This document shows, in pieces, positions 1-9,163 of a DNA stretch of 64,000 nucleotides. How positions within the stretch are numbered: the stretch's first letter is position 1; each line of letters opens with the position of its first letter. Position numbers and translations under genes: made by a program. The notes beneath the pieces are model-generated. The model did no database searches. It was not told where the DNA came from and saw nothing but the letters and a program-made list of their open reading frames with translations. The stretch is from Pseudomonas fluorescens (GTDB taxonomy: Bacteria; Pseudomonadota; Gammaproteobacteria; Pseudomonadales; Pseudomonadaceae), in NCBI RefSeq assembly GCF_004683905.1, contig NZ_CP038438.1, positions 2,294,001-2,358,000 on the forward strand, read 5' to 3'.

Positions 1-1
1 C

Positions 2-814
2 GACCCGCTGATCAGTGGCAACAAGTGGTTCAAACTCGTTGAGCACCTCAAGGCCGCCGATCGCGCCGGGGCGCGAGGCATCATCAGCCTTGGTGGCGCG
101 CATTCCAATCATCTGCATGCGCTGGCGGCGGCTGGCAAGCGTCTGGGTTTCGAAACCGTTGGGCTGTTGCGTGGCCATCCACAGCAGACGCCCACGGTTG
201 AGGACCTGCAGGCGTTCGGCATGCAACTGCACTGGCTCGGTTACGGTGGCTATCGGGCGCGGCATGAGCCCGGATTCTGGGAGCCTTGGCAGGCGCAGTT
301 CCCGAATCTGCACGCAGTGCCAGAGGGTGGCGGCGGATTGGCCGGTGCCTTGGGCTGCAAAGCGCTCAAGGAGCAGGTGATCACGCAACTGAACAATCTG
401 GGCTGGAGCGATTTCCACGGCTGGTGGCTGGCCTGCGGCACCGGGACGACCCTGGCAGGGCTGGTGCTCGCCGAGGCGGGTGCACATCCGGTGTACGGTG
501 CGCTGGCGGTGCCGGAGGATCATGGCGTGGCACCGCAGGTTGAGGCGATTGTTCGGGAGTCGGGGCTTGCTGTGGCGGACTACGCGTTGTTCGACGCGAG
601 CCGCGGTGGGTTCGCCAAGGTCGATCCGGTGTTGCTTGAGTTCATCGAGAGCACTGAGCGCAGTAGCGGCGTTCCGCTGGAGCCGCTGTACACCGGCAAG
701 GCGTTATTGGCGCTGAAGCAGCAGGTTGAAGCGGGCAGGTTCGAGCACGGCACGCGGCTGATCTTCTTGCATACCGGAGGCTTGCAGGGGCGCCGCGGAT
801 TCACCAGGATTTAG
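2..814 (+). CDS. D-cysteine desulfhydrase / ACC deaminase family protein (5' truncated by window edge)
   Basis: The reading frame is open from base 2, so the N-terminus lies outside the window; 270 residues are visible. The visible protein begins DPLISGNKWFKL, where the Lys of GNKWFKL is the expected PLP-binding lysine of the fold-type II family that includes D-cysteine desulfhydrase (DcyD) and 1-aminocyclopropane-1-carboxylate deaminase. GGAHSNHLHALAA, 28-40 residues further on, is the conserved substrate and phosphate-binding stretch, and ACGTGTTLAGL is the glycine-rich PLP-phosphate loop. The usual length is 300-340 residues, so only a short N-terminus is missing. The exact substrate cannot be assigned from sequence alone. 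It is followed by a REP palindrome. Confidence 0.85.
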   Translation, partial: DPLISGNKWFKLVEHLKAADRAGARGIISLGGAHSNHLHALAAAGKRLGFETVGLLRGHPQQTPTVEDLQAFGMQLHWLGYGGYRARHEPGFWEPWQAQFPNLHAVPEGGGGLAGALGCKALKEQVITQLNNLGWSDFHGWWLACGTGTTLAGLVLAEAGAHPVYGALAVPEDHGVAPQVEAIVRESGLAVADYALFDASRGGFAKVDPVLLEFIESTERSSGVPLEPLYTGKALLALKQQVEAGRFEHGTRLIFLHTGGLQGRRGFTRI

Positions 815-827
815 CGTGAATGGTTTT

Positions 828-920
828 GTAGCGAGGGGATTCATCCCCGATGGGCGGCGCAGCAGCCCTTTCTTTCAGGGCCGCTACGCGCCCCATCGGG
901 GATGAATCCCCTCACCACAA
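828..920. repeat. REP-like inverted repeat, GAGGGGATTCATCCCCGATGG family
   Basis: Arms at about 831-854 and 892-917 are inverted copies (GAGGGGATTCATCCCC against GGGGATGAATCCCCTC). The element sits between two convergent genes, a position where it can act as a terminator. Related copies occur near 34966, 42985 and 55220. Confidence 0.8.
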
Positions 921-940
921 GGCATGGACAAAACTGGGCC

Positions 941-1495
941 TCAGCGTTCCGCGCGCTTGGGCATCATCCGCAGCAAGGTGTTATCGCCCACCACATAATG
1001 GTGATAAAGCCCCGCCAGCGCATGCAGGCCGATCAGCCAGTAGCCGATATTGCCGATCAACACGTGCCAGTGCTCAACCTGCTTGGCGAAGGCCTTGTCT
1101 TCATGAACCAGCAATGGCAGATCGAAACCGTAGAACATCACCTGATGCCCCTCGGCGCTGGTAATCAGCCAGCCAAGAATCGGCATGCTGATCATGAACA
1201 GGTACAACAACCAGTGCATCACCCGCGCCAGCAGGGTTTGCCACTGCGGCGAGGCCGGGAAGATTTTCGGTGCCGGGCCGATGCTGCGCGCTACGAGGCG
1301 AAACCACACCAGCACGAACACGGTCAGGCCGAGCATGTAGTGCACTTCGCGGATCAGCGTGCGACCGCCACTGCCTTTGGGAAAGATCCCGCGTAGCTCC
1401 ATGCTGGCGTATACCAGCACCAACAGGACCAGCATCAGCCAGTGCAACAGCACGGACACGGTGCTGTAGCGGGATTCGGAACTTGTCCACGGCAT
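941..1495 (-). CDS. Cytochrome b561 family protein
   Basis: This 184-residue integral membrane protein has four hydrophobic helices. Histidines typical of bacterial di-heme b561 proteins sit in LLHWLMLV, HYMLGLTV, MHWLLYLF and in HVLIGNIGYWLIGLHALAGLYHHY (split here by hydrophobic residues). The family moves electrons from quinol to superoxide or other acceptors at the inner membrane. I chose the ATG at 1495 because GAGGAAA lies about 7 bases upstream; a GTG five codons earlier is also open. It appears to be monocistronic. A second b561 occurs at 24426. Confidence 0.85.
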   Translation of the reverse strand: MPWTSSESRYSTVSVLLHWLMLVLLVLVYASMELRGIFPKGSGGRTLIREVHYMLGLTVFVLVWFRLVARSIGPAPKIFPASPQWQTLLARVMHWLLYLFMISMPILGWLITSAEGHQVMFYGFDLPLLVHEDKAFAKQVEHWHVLIGNIGYWLIGLHALAGLYHHYVVGDNTLLRMMPKRAER

Positions 1496-1630
1496 ACGGT
1501 GTTTCCTCACAGATCAGGGTCGCCACGTGCCGTTCTTGTGCGACGGCATGCTTTAACTGTAATCCGCTTTGGCGGATTTGCCTGAGGCTGATCGGAGTTT
1601 CACTGCGCTGACTCAAGGCTTCAGCCATAA

Positions 1631-1668
1631 AAAAAACGCCAGCGTCGCGAAGACCCTGGCGTTTTTTG
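1631..1668. terminator. Rho-independent terminator, bidirectional
   Basis: The stem AACGCCAG/CTGGCGTT has A-runs on the left and T-runs on the right, so it can terminate in both directions. It lies just past the stop codon of the phnX-type gene on the minus strand. Confidence 0.8.
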
Positions 1669-1689
1669 TTGTTTTGACAAAAGAAGCAA

Positions 1690-2517
1690 TCAGCTCGATT
1701 GCGGCATCTCACCGTTGGCCAGACGCTTGTTGATGTCGGCAATCACTTCCGGCAGGTCGCTGATGGTGTCGATCATGTAATGCGGGCGCGAATCGGCGAA
1801 CAGCGCGTGGATGCGTTTACGTTCGCTGGCCAGTTCGTCGCTGCCCAGCGCCCGGTAGCCGGCGTAATCCAGGCCCAGCGCGTTGCCCGAGCAGATCAGC
1901 GCCACGGTCCACATCCCGGCGCGACGGCCTTCGAGGATGCCCGGCACGGTGTCGTCGATCTTCACGCAGGCCGCGACATCATCGATGCCCAACGCAATCA
2001 CGTTGGCCAGAGCCTGGGCCGGCCATGGGCGACCGTTCGGCACTTCGTCGGTGGCGACCACGTGGTCGGCAACGTAGCCGTTAGTGGCAGCGAGGGCCAC
2101 AACCTTGTCCATCACCTGTTTCGGGTAGCCGGAGCAGGAACCGATCTTGATCCCTTGCTGACGCAGGTTGGCAATGGTTTCCAGCGCGCCGGGAATCAGC
2201 GCCGAGTGCTCGGCGATCTTCTCGATCTGCAGCGGCATGAAGCGGTTGTAGATCGCGGTCACGTCGTCGTCGGTCGGGGTGCGGCCGAACGCTTTGCGAT
2301 AACGCTCGGCGACCTGCGGCTGATCGCACAGGGTACGAATGTGATCCCACTTGCCCATGCCCATCGGGCCACGGGCTTCTTCGATGGACACCTGAACGTC
2401 GAACTCGGCGAAGGCTTCGACGAAGATCTGCGTCGGTGCGAACGAGCCGAAATCGACCACGGTGCCGGCCCAGTCGAGGATCGCGGCTTGCAGCTTGCTT
2501 GGGTTGGTGTAGTTCAT
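1690..2517 (-). CDS. phnX: Phosphonoacetaldehyde hydrolase (phosphonatase)
   Basis: PhnX hydrolyses phosphonoacetaldehyde to acetaldehyde and phosphate, the second step of 2-aminoethylphosphonate degradation in the cytoplasm. The 275-residue protein is of the usual family length. The HAD nucleophile motif is [16 protein letters not shown], with the Asp in position and Trp-Ala-Gly after it as in phosphonatases. GSCSGYPK is motif II, and the late [18 protein letters not shown] is the HAD C-terminal acidic motif. The start at 2517 is preceded by AGGAA; an upstream in-frame start would add eight residues without a better ribosome site. It lies downstream of phnW on the same strand, separated by a REP element. 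Confidence 0.95.
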   Translation of the reverse strand: MNYTNPSKLQAAILDWAGTVVDFGSFAPTQIFVEAFAEFDVQVSIEEARGPMGMGKWDHIRTLCDQPQVAERYRKAFGRTPTDDDVTAIYNRFMPLQIEKIAEHSALIPGALETIANLRQQGIKIGSCSGYPKQVMDKVVALAATNGYVADHVVATDEVPNGRPWPAQALANVIALGIDDVAACVKIDDTVPGILEGRRAGMWTVALICSGNALGLDYAGYRALGSDELASERKRIHALFADSRPHYMIDTISDLPEVIADINKRLANGEMPQSS

Positions 2518-2553
2518 GGCAATCAATTCCTGAGTTGGCAATACGGTTCAAAA

Positions 2554-2646
2554 CTGTGGGAGCGGGCTTGCTCGCGAATGCGGCGGCACATTCAACATTG
2601 ATGGCGGCTGACACTCCGCCTTCGCGAGCAAGCCCGCTCCCACAGG
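2554..2646. repeat. REP pair between phnX and phnW
   Basis: Inverted copies of the TGTGGGAGCGGGCTTGCTCG core flank a ~45-base centre. It lies between two genes transcribed in the same direction, so it can form a hairpin in the phnW-phnX transcript and may alter relative expression. Confidence 0.85.
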
Positions 2647-2660
2647 GGATTAGTGGTGTT

Positions 2661-3770
2661 TCAGATATCGAGGACTTCCATCTCGCGCAGCACTTCACCC
2701 ACTGCTGCCACGGCCTGGCGCATTTCGTCCGGGTTGACGTGGCCGATGCAGCCGACGCGGAAGGTTTCGACCTGGGTCAGTTTGCCGGGGTAGAGGATGT
2801 AACCCTTGGCCTTGACCCGTTCGTAGAAGTCCTTGAACTGGTAACGCGGGTCTTGCGGGGCATGGAAGGTGGCGATGATCGGGGCCTGGATCGCTGCCGG
2901 CAGGAAGCTGCGCAGGCCGAGCTTGCCCATCTCTTCCATCAGCGCCTGACAGTTGGCGGCGTAGCGCGCATGGCGAGCGGGCAGGCCACCTTCTTCGTTG
3001 TATTGCAACAACGCTTCGTGCAGCGCCGCGACCACGTGGGTCGGCGGGGTGAAGCGCCACTGGCCGGTCTTCTGCATATACGTGTGCTGGTCATACAGGT
3101 CCATCGCCAGCGAATGCGAGTTGCCGGCCGCTGCTGCCAGTGATTCCTTGCGAGCGAAGACAAAACCCATCCCCGGCACGCCTTCCAGACACTTGCCCGA
3201 GGCGGCGATCAGCGCATCGAACGGGACTTTTTGCGCGTCCACTGGCAACGCGCCGAACGAGCTCATGGCATCGATGATCAGGCGCTTGCCGTGTTGCGCG
3301 ACGACCTCGGCGATTTCCGGCAACGGGTTGAGGATGCCGGTGCTGGTTTCGCAGTGGATCAGCGCGACATGGGTGATGTCGCCATCGGCGCGCAGCAGGC
3401 GGTCGACGTCGGCAGCGGTGGTCGGTTCGTCTTCGGCGGTTTCGAAGGTGCTGAACGAGCGGCCGAGCACTTCGCAGATCTTCGCCAGACGCTTGCCGTA
3501 GGCACCGTTGATCAGCACCAGCACCTTGCCGTCACGCGGCACCAGCGTGCCGATGGCCGCTTCGACAGCGAAGGTGCCGCTGCCCTGCAATGGCACGCAG
3601 TGGTGAGTGGCGGCGCCATTGAGGATCGCCAGCAATTGCTCGCAGAGGCTGGCGGTCAGTTGGTTGAAGCGGTCATCCCATGACCCCCAGTCGATCATCA
3701 TTGCCTGGCGGGTGCGGGCCGACGTGGTCAACGGGCCGGGAGTGAGCAGGATGGGTGCGGCAGTACTCAT
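2661..3770 (-). CDS. phnW: 2-aminoethylphosphonate--pyruvate transaminase
   Basis: PhnW is a PLP enzyme that transfers the amino group of 2-aminoethylphosphonate to pyruvate, giving phosphonoacetaldehyde and alanine. The 369-residue protein starts [17 protein letters not shown], matching the conserved TPGPLTTS of the family. The PLP lysine lies in [15 protein letters not shown], and [12 protein letters not shown] is the cofactor Asp region. The start at 3770 is preceded by an AGGA-type site; an ATG 18 codons earlier is disfavoured because homologues begin at this point. It is divergent from the LysR gene at 3884, which is its likely regulator, and is followed by phnX. Confidence 0.95.
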   Translation of the reverse strand: MSTAAPILLTPGPLTTSARTRQAMMIDWGSWDDRFNQLTASLCEQLLAILNGAATHHCVPLQGSGTFAVEAAIGTLVPRDGKVLVLINGAYGKRLAKICEVLGRSFSTFETAEDEPTTAADVDRLLRADGDITHVALIHCETSTGILNPLPEIAEVVAQHGKRLIIDAMSSFGALPVDAQKVPFDALIAASGKCLEGVPGMGFVFARKESLAAAAGNSHSLAMDLYDQHTYMQKTGQWRFTPPTHVVAALHEALLQYNEEGGLPARHARYAANCQALMEEMGKLGLRSFLPAAIQAPIIATFHAPQDPRYQFKDFYERVKAKGYILYPGKLTQVETFRVGCIGHVNPDEMRQAVAAVGEVLREMEVLDI

Positions 3771-3883
3771 TCGTGTGTCCTCGCGATAGCGCTGTGGGAT
3801 GAAGCTACGGGGCATACGTTGCAATTCGGCGGTCTATCAATCAAATTGTTTGTTGTTATGCCAGCCATCAGTGAGGGTTATCC

Positions 3884-4744
3884 ATGAATCTGTTCCAGCT
3901 GCGCGCCTTCGACGCCGTGGCCCGGGAAGGCAGCTTTACCCGCGCCGCGGCGCGCCTGTTCATCAGTCAGCCGGCGGTCACCGGACACATCAAGGCGCTG
4001 GAGGAGCACTACCAGATCACCTTGTTGCGTCGCACCGCACGCCGGGTGGAACTGACCGAGGAGGGCACCAAACTGGCGGCGATTACCCGCGCGATGTTCG
4101 GTTTGGCCGAAGAAGCGCAAACCCTGCTCGAAGCCAATCGTCAGTTGCTCACCGGGCGCCTCGAAGTGGCGGCGGACGGTCCGCACATGGTCATGCCGAT
4201 GCTCGCCAGCCTGCGTGCGCGCTATCCTGGAATCACGGTGAACCTGCGTCTGGGCAATGCGCAGGAAACCCTCGCCGCGCTGTTGTCCGAGCATGCCGAC
4301 GTGGCGGTGCTGACCGAGGTCGAACCGCGCAAGGGCCTGCATCTGCAAGCGTTGAGCGAATCGCGGATCTGCGCGCTGGTGCCGGCGGCGCATGCGTGGG
4401 CGCAGCGTGCCGGCGAAGTGAAGCTCAAGGAGCTGGATCAGGTGATCATGGTGCTGCGCGAGCCGAGTTCGATCACCCGGCGCACCTTTGATCAGGCCTG
4501 CAATCAGGCGGCGGTGCATCCGCGAGTGTTGCTGGAGCTGGACAGCCGTGAGGCGGTGACCGAAGCGGTGGCGGCGGAGCTGGGGGTGGGTGTGGTGTCG
4601 TCGGTGGAGGTCAGCCATGACCCGAGGGTGGTGGCGATTCCGATTGTCGGCGACGGGTTGGTCAATCGGCACATGATTGGCTGCATGGAGCGGCGGCGGG
4701 AGTTGCGCTTGATTCAGGCGTTCTTTGGTCTGGCGCCGGCCTGA
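3884..4744 (+). CDS. LysR-family regulator, probably of phnWX
   Basis: This 286-residue LysR-type regulator has its winged helix-turn-helix at residues 1-60 (MNLFQLRAFDAVAREGSFTR, then SQPAVTGHIKALE) and a periplasmic-binding-like effector domain after about residue 90. The GAGGG ribosome site is 8 bases upstream. It is transcribed away from phnW across a 113-base intergenic region, the classic arrangement for a LysR protein controlling its neighbour. Control of AEP degradation, with AEP or phosphonoacetaldehyde as inducer, is inferred from position. Confidence 0.85.
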   Translation: MNLFQLRAFDAVAREGSFTRAAARLFISQPAVTGHIKALEEHYQITLLRRTARRVELTEEGTKLAAITRAMFGLAEEAQTLLEANRQLLTGRLEVAADGPHMVMPMLASLRARYPGITVNLRLGNAQETLAALLSEHADVAVLTEVEPRKGLHLQALSESRICALVPAAHAWAQRAGEVKLKELDQVIMVLREPSSITRRTFDQACNQAAVHPRVLLELDSREAVTEAVAAELGVGVVSSVEVSHDPRVVAIPIVGDGLVNRHMIGCMERRRELRLIQAFFGLAPA

Positions 4745-4760
4745 TACACCGTGTTGCTCC

Positions 4761-4855
4761 AATCGCGAGCAGGCTCACTCCTACAAGTGTTGTGGGGAGC
4801 ACACAATGTTTGACCGACATAGATCCTCTGTAGGAGTGAGCCTGCTCGCGATGAG
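4761..4855. repeat. REP pair, TAGGAGTGAGCCTGCTCGCGAT family
   Basis: Inverted copies at 4762-4785 and 4830-4853 read CGCGAGCAGGCTCACTCCTA and its complement. It lies between the convergent ends of two LysR genes. Confidence 0.85.
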
Positions 4856-4866
4856 GCTAGGCCTGT

Positions 4867-5739
4867 TTACACCAGGCTCTCGCGCACCATATCGAGAAAT
4901 GTCGCCACCACCCGCCGCGAACTCTGCTCGCGCAAGCACACCAGCGTCTCGGTCAATCGTCGGGTGCAATCGGTAATCGGCAACGCGCAGACTCGCGAAT
5001 CCGCGCCAAACTCCGCCGCCGACACCACCCCCACACCGATCCCCACCACCACCGCCTCGCGCGCGGCTTCCCGGCCCTCGACCTGGATTGCCGGACGAAT
5101 GCGAAAACCGGCGCGGGCCATTTCTTCTTCCAGAGTCTGGCGGGTTACCGAGCCGTGCTCGCGCAGCACCAGCGGCGTGTCATCGAGATCGGCCAGACAG
5201 ATCGACTCGCGCTCGGCCCACGGGTGATGGCGCGAGACGAACGCCACCATCGGGTCGTTGCGTAGCGGCACGCACAGCAGACGTTCATCAGTGACATCGC
5301 GCCCGAGCAGCGCCAGATCGGCCTGATAGTTGAACAGGCGAAACAGCGATTCATCGGTGTTACCGGTCTCGATCTTCACGCTGATCCCCGGATACCGCTC
5401 GCAGAACCGCGCGATCTGCGGCAGCACGTGTATCGGTGCGTCCACTGCGAGAATCAGGCTGCCAGTCTGCAACGCCTGGGATTCCTGCAGCAGTTCCTGG
5501 GCTTCAGCCTCGATCACAAACAGCCGCTGAGTAATCGCCAGCAGCCGCTCACCGAGATCGGTCAGGCGCACCGAACGCTTGTTGCGATGGAACAGCAACA
5601 CACCAAAGCGCTCTTCGAGTTTGCGCACCTGGTCGGAAATTGCCGGTTGCGTGAGAAAAAGCCGTTCGGCGGCTTTGGTAAAGCTTCCATGGACGGCCAC
5701 GGCGTGGAAGGCTTTGAGCTGGGCGTGGGACACCGACAT
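4867..5739 (-). CDS. LysR-family regulator, divergent from the phosphonate-type transporter
   Basis: This 290-residue LysR-type protein has a DNA-binding domain at residues 1-62 (AFHAVAVHGSFTKAAERLF, then TQPAISDQVRKLE). Its effector domain includes LILAVDAPIHVLPQIARF and the C-terminal VGIGVGVVSAAEFGAD. It resembles the other LysR product at 3884 in overall layout. It faces the MFS transporter gene at 6009 across 269 bases, so it probably controls that transporter and the downstream flavin oxidase. The inducer is unknown. Confidence 0.85.
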   Translation of the reverse strand: MSVSHAQLKAFHAVAVHGSFTKAAERLFLTQPAISDQVRKLEERFGVLLFHRNKRSVRLTDLGERLLAITQRLFVIEAEAQELLQESQALQTGSLILAVDAPIHVLPQIARFCERYPGISVKIETGNTDESLFRLFNYQADLALLGRDVTDERLLCVPLRNDPMVAFVSRHHPWAERESICLADLDDTPLVLREHGSVTRQTLEEEMARAGFRIRPAIQVEGREAAREAVVVGIGVGVVSAAEFGADSRVCALPITDCTRRLTETLVCLREQSSRRVVATFLDMVRESLV

Positions 5740-5779
5740 GCAGCCTCCAGTAACAAGCTGAGCTTATGTGTGAAATACG

Positions 5780-5794
5780 ATAAATCGATTTTAT
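5780..5794. promoter_or_regulatory. AT-rich dyad, candidate LysR box
   Basis: AAATCGATTT at 5782-5791 is a perfect 10-base palindrome inside an AT-rich stretch about 40 bases upstream of the minus-strand LysR start. This fits a LysR autoregulatory site. The assignment rests on position and symmetry only. Confidence 0.3.
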
Positions 5795-6008
5795 TTATTA
5801 AACAGTAATTGCTTTGATCCGCTCACGCCAGCGCTGACTGTCCGCTCGGACAGCAGCGTCGGCGATGAGCCTGTGCGTGCAACAACAGGACTCATCTGAC
5901 CGCTATCGCCATCAGGGATGGGGCGCTGGCGCAGTGCTCAACAATAAAAACACAGGCGTTTACTAAACGATTCTGCCGGCACACTCACACCCTGAGGTCA
6001 GAACCACA

Positions 6009-7334
6009 ATGAACAAGCACATCGGCACCATTGCGCGTTGGCGCATGCAGATTTTCGCTGTCACCTGGCTCGCGTACGCCGCTTTCTATTTCACCCGCAA
6101 AGCATTTTCGGTGGCCAAACTGGGCATCGCCGAAGACCCGACCTTCATGCTCGACAAGATGGCCATGGCCAACCTCGATGCGATCTATCTGGCGGCCTAC
6201 GCCATCGGCCAATTCACTTGGGGCATGCTTGCCGACCGTTTCGGCCCGAGGGTCGTGGTGCTTGGCGGGCTGCTGATTTCCGCTGGTGCGGCATTGGTGA
6301 TGGGCAGTTTCGCGACCTTGCCGATCTTCGCCACTTGCATGCTGATCCAGGGGCTGGCGCAGTCCACCGGCTGGTCGGGATTGTGTAAAAACCTTGGGAG
6401 TTTCTTCCCGGCGCAGCAGCGTGGGCGGGTGCTCGGATTGTGGAGCTCCTGCTATGCGTTTGGCGGTCTGGTGGCCTCGCCGTTCGCCGGCTGGTGGGCG
6501 TATACGCTGATGGGCACCTGGCACGCGGCGTTCATTTCCAGCGCGGCCGTGGTCGCGGTGGTGGCGCTGTTGTTCTTCATTTTTCAGCGCAACAAACCGG
6601 AAGACGTCGGCCTGCCGGCGGTGGAGCCGGAGCCGGAACTCAGTGCCGCGGAAACCGAAGCCAACAGCAAGCTCAGCGTCTGGGAGCCGTTGAAGGAAAT
6701 CCTGCGCAACCGCACGGTGCTGGTGCTGGGCCTGGCGTATTTCATGTTGAAACCGGCGCGTTACGCGATTCTGTTGTGGGGCCCGGTGATCGTCTTTGAG
6801 CAGATGCCGAGTGTCGGCAAGGTCGGCGCGGCGATCATTCCCACCTCGTTCGAACTGGCCGGGTTGCTCGGGCCGATCATGATCGGTCTGGCCTCGGACA
6901 AACTGTTCGGCGCCCGGCGCATGCCGGCCTGCGTCCTCAGTCTGCTGGCACTGACCGTAACGTTGGCGCTGTTCATGGGCGCGTTGCACACCGGCAGCGT
7001 GATGCTGGTGGTGGCGTTGCTGTTTGTCATGGGCCTGACCCTGTACGGGCCGGATTCGATGATCAGCGGCGCGGCCGCCATTGACTTCGGCAAGGCCAAG
7101 GCCGGCGCCACGGCGGCCGGCTTCGTCAACGGCTGCGGCTCGGTCGGCGCAGTGCTCGGCGGATTGCTGCCAGGTTACTTCGATTCGGTGACGGTGTTCA
7201 TCGTCTTCGCCGGCTGCGCATTGTTCTCGGCGCTGGTGCTGATTCCGCACTGGAACAGCCGCCCGGTCGGGGTGATGGAACCGCGCGCGGCCATTCCCAA
7301 TTGCCCACTGACCATCAAACCCCTGCGTAACTGA
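6009..7334 (+). CDS. MFS transporter of the organophosphate:phosphate antiporter type, likely phosphonate uptake
   Basis: This 441-residue protein has about 12 hydrophobic segments. The N-terminal WLAYAAFYFTRKAFSVAK resembles the first helix of GlpT/UhpT/UhpC-type transporters (YxxFYxxRK), and GMLADRFGPR is the MFS loop 2-3 motif. The OPA family carries phosphorylated small molecules. Next to phnWX, a role in taking up 2-aminoethylphosphonate or an N-substituted derivative is a reasonable inference; MFS-type AEP carriers have been described in pseudomonads. It is followed after 71 bases by an FAD oxidoreductase gene, probably in one operon. Confidence 0.8.
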   Translation: MNKHIGTIARWRMQIFAVTWLAYAAFYFTRKAFSVAKLGIAEDPTFMLDKMAMANLDAIYLAAYAIGQFTWGMLADRFGPRVVVLGGLLISAGAALVMGSFATLPIFATCMLIQGLAQSTGWSGLCKNLGSFFPAQQRGRVLGLWSSCYAFGGLVASPFAGWWAYTLMGTWHAAFISSAAVVAVVALLFFIFQRNKPEDVGLPAVEPEPELSAAETEANSKLSVWEPLKEILRNRTVLVLGLAYFMLKPARYAILLWGPVIVFEQMPSVGKVGAAIIPTSFELAGLLGPIMIGLASDKLFGARRMPACVLSLLALTVTLALFMGALHTGSVMLVVALLFVMGLTLYGPDSMISGAAAIDFGKAKAGATAAGFVNGCGSVGAVLGGLLPGYFDSVTVFIVFAGCALFSALVLIPHWNSRPVGVMEPRAAIPNCPLTIKPLRN

Positions 7335-7405
7335 AAACCCTTGCCCTGCGGCCTGCTGCGGCGCTCGCGGCAGGCTGTGTCGTGGCCATCTGACTGGAGA
7401 ATCCC

Positions 7406-8797
7406 ATGCGACCGTTTTGGCTCGAACAGGCCTTGCAGGCCGATCCATCCGCGACGTGTCCGTCGCTGCAAGGCGAAGTGCGCAGCGACGTGTGCATCGT
7501 CGGCGGCGGCTACACCGGGTTGTGGACGGCGATCATGCTCAAGCAGCAGAACCCGGAACTCGACGTATTGCTGATCGAAGCCGACATCTGCGGCGCCGGT
7601 GCCAGTGGGCGCAACGGTGGGTGTGCGTTGTCGTGGTCGGCCAAGTATTTCACCCTCGAGCGGCTGTTCGGCGTCGAGGAGGCGGTGCGCCTGGTCAAGG
7701 AATCCGAGCGCAGCATCCACGCCATCGGCGCGTTCTGCGAACAGTTCGGCGTCGATGCCGATTACCGCCTCGACGGCACGCTGTACACCGCCACCAACCA
7801 GGCGCAGGTCGGTTCGACCGACGCCGTGATCACGGCGCTTGAGCGCAACGGCATCAACTCGTTCACCCAGCGTCCGCTGGCCGATGTGCAGCGCATGGCC
7901 GGTTCCAGCAAGCATCTGGAAGGCTGGTTCTCGCCAGCGGCAGCCAGTGTGCAGCCGGGCAAACTGGTGCGCGGGCTGCGTCGGGTGGCGTTACAACTGG
8001 GCGTGAAGATCCACGAGAACACGGCGATGACCGGCCTGGAGGAGGGCCGTCCGGCGCGCATTCACACCGCTGGCGGCTGCGTGATAGCCGACCGTGTGGT
8101 ACTGGCGATGAATGCGTGGATGGCCCGGGCGTTTCCACAGTTCGAACGTAGCGTGGCGATTGTCTCCAGTGACATGCTGATCACCGAGCCGCGCCCGGAT
8201 CTGCTGCAGGACATCGGTTTGACCAGCGGTGTCACGGTGCTCGATTCGCGGATTTTCGTGCACTACTACCACAACACGCCGGACGGCCGGATCATGCTTG
8301 GCAAGGGTGGTAACACGTTTGCGTATGGTGGGCGAATGTTGCCGGTGTTCGATCAGCCATCGCCCTATGCGGATTTGCTCAAGCGCAGTCTCGGCGACTT
8401 CTTCCCGGCGTTTGCCGATGTAAAGATCGACGCGACGTGGAACGGGCCGTCGGATCGCTCGGTTACCGGGTTGCCGTTTTTCGGGCAGATGAGTGCCAGT
8501 GGCAATGTGTTTTATGGTTTTGGTTATTCCGGCAGTGGCGTCGGGCCGTGTCACATGGGCGGGCAGATTCTTGCCTCGTTGGTGCAGGGGCTCGATAACC
8601 CCTGGACTCGTTCGCCGTTGGTGAACGGGCCGCTGGGGTATTTTCCGCCGGAGCCGATTCGGTATCTGGGGTCGTTGATGGTGCGTAATGCGATTCGGCG
8701 CAAGGAGCGGGCTGAGGATCATGGGCGGCGGCCGCGGCATCTGGATGTGCGGTTGGCGAGGTTTGCGGCGGCGGCGGGGAAGGCTGACAAGGGGTGA
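7406..8797 (+). CDS. FAD-dependent amine oxidoreductase (DAO family), linked to AEP genes
   Basis: This 463-residue DAO/PuuB-like flavoprotein has its FAD-binding dinucleotide motif VCIVGGGYTGLWTAIML at residues 31-47, followed by an acidic strand end (LLIEADICGAGASGRNGG). The C-terminal FYGFGYSGSGVGPCHMGGQ is the second FAD contact of the family. Such enzymes oxidise secondary or primary amines using oxygen. With phnW/phnX nearby and a phosphonate-type transporter upstream, it may deaminate or demethylate AEP or N-alkylated AEP to phosphonoacetaldehyde. The ribosome site GGAGA is close upstream of the ATG. The substrate is inferred from position, not shown by sequence. Confidence 0.8.
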   Translation: MRPFWLEQALQADPSATCPSLQGEVRSDVCIVGGGYTGLWTAIMLKQQNPELDVLLIEADICGAGASGRNGGCALSWSAKYFTLERLFGVEEAVRLVKESERSIHAIGAFCEQFGVDADYRLDGTLYTATNQAQVGSTDAVITALERNGINSFTQRPLADVQRMAGSSKHLEGWFSPAAASVQPGKLVRGLRRVALQLGVKIHENTAMTGLEEGRPARIHTAGGCVIADRVVLAMNAWMARAFPQFERSVAIVSSDMLITEPRPDLLQDIGLTSGVTVLDSRIFVHYYHNTPDGRIMLGKGGNTFAYGGRMLPVFDQPSPYADLLKRSLGDFFPAFADVKIDATWNGPSDRSVTGLPFFGQMSASGNVFYGFGYSGSGVGPCHMGGQILASLVQGLDNPWTRSPLVNGPLGYFPPEPIRYLGSLMVRNAIRRKERAEDHGRRPRHLDVRLARFAAAAGKADKG

Positions 8798-9163
8798 TTG
8801 GGGGCTTTGATTTATGGGGGCATATCCGTTGCTGCGGTAACGGCTGCTTAGGGTTCCGCCCTTACGGCGGGTCACTTTTGCAGACGCCCAAAAGTAACCA
8901 AAAGGCTGGGCCCCGGCGTACGGCCCTCGCTTAGGCTCGGGTTCCTTCGCTCCGGGGTTCATCCGGGGGCATCGCCTCCGGTTTGCTTCGCTGCACCTCC
9001 TCTCGCTGTGTTTGGCTGCGCCAAACGGTCGCTGCGCTCCCACCCCCGGATAAACCCCTCCACTCAGCCTGCCGATGGGGCCGGCACGGCAAGATCAAGA
9101 GCTTTCGGCGAGCTCACACTCGGCCATTTGAGTGGTGAAAAGCATGCGCTTGGCTTTAGCTCC
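8798..9163. other. Non-coding spacer with a Pseudomonas-type repeated intergenic element
   Basis: No credible gene is seen here. The segment at 8840-9062 (GGGTTCCGCCCTTACGGCGG, CAAAAGTAACCAAAAGG, then GCTCCGGGGTTCATCCGGGG) has the look of an intergenic sequence that I recall in many copies in fluorescens-group genomes. It contains several short inverted pairs, including GTTTGGC..GCCAAAC near 9009-9026. Function is unknown. Confidence 0.5.

Noticed and set aside
5985..7448. Long open frame (487 codons) opposite the MFS transporter
   Set aside because: It is the GC-rich antisense frame of a clear membrane protein, with Gln/His/Arg-rich low-complexity content.
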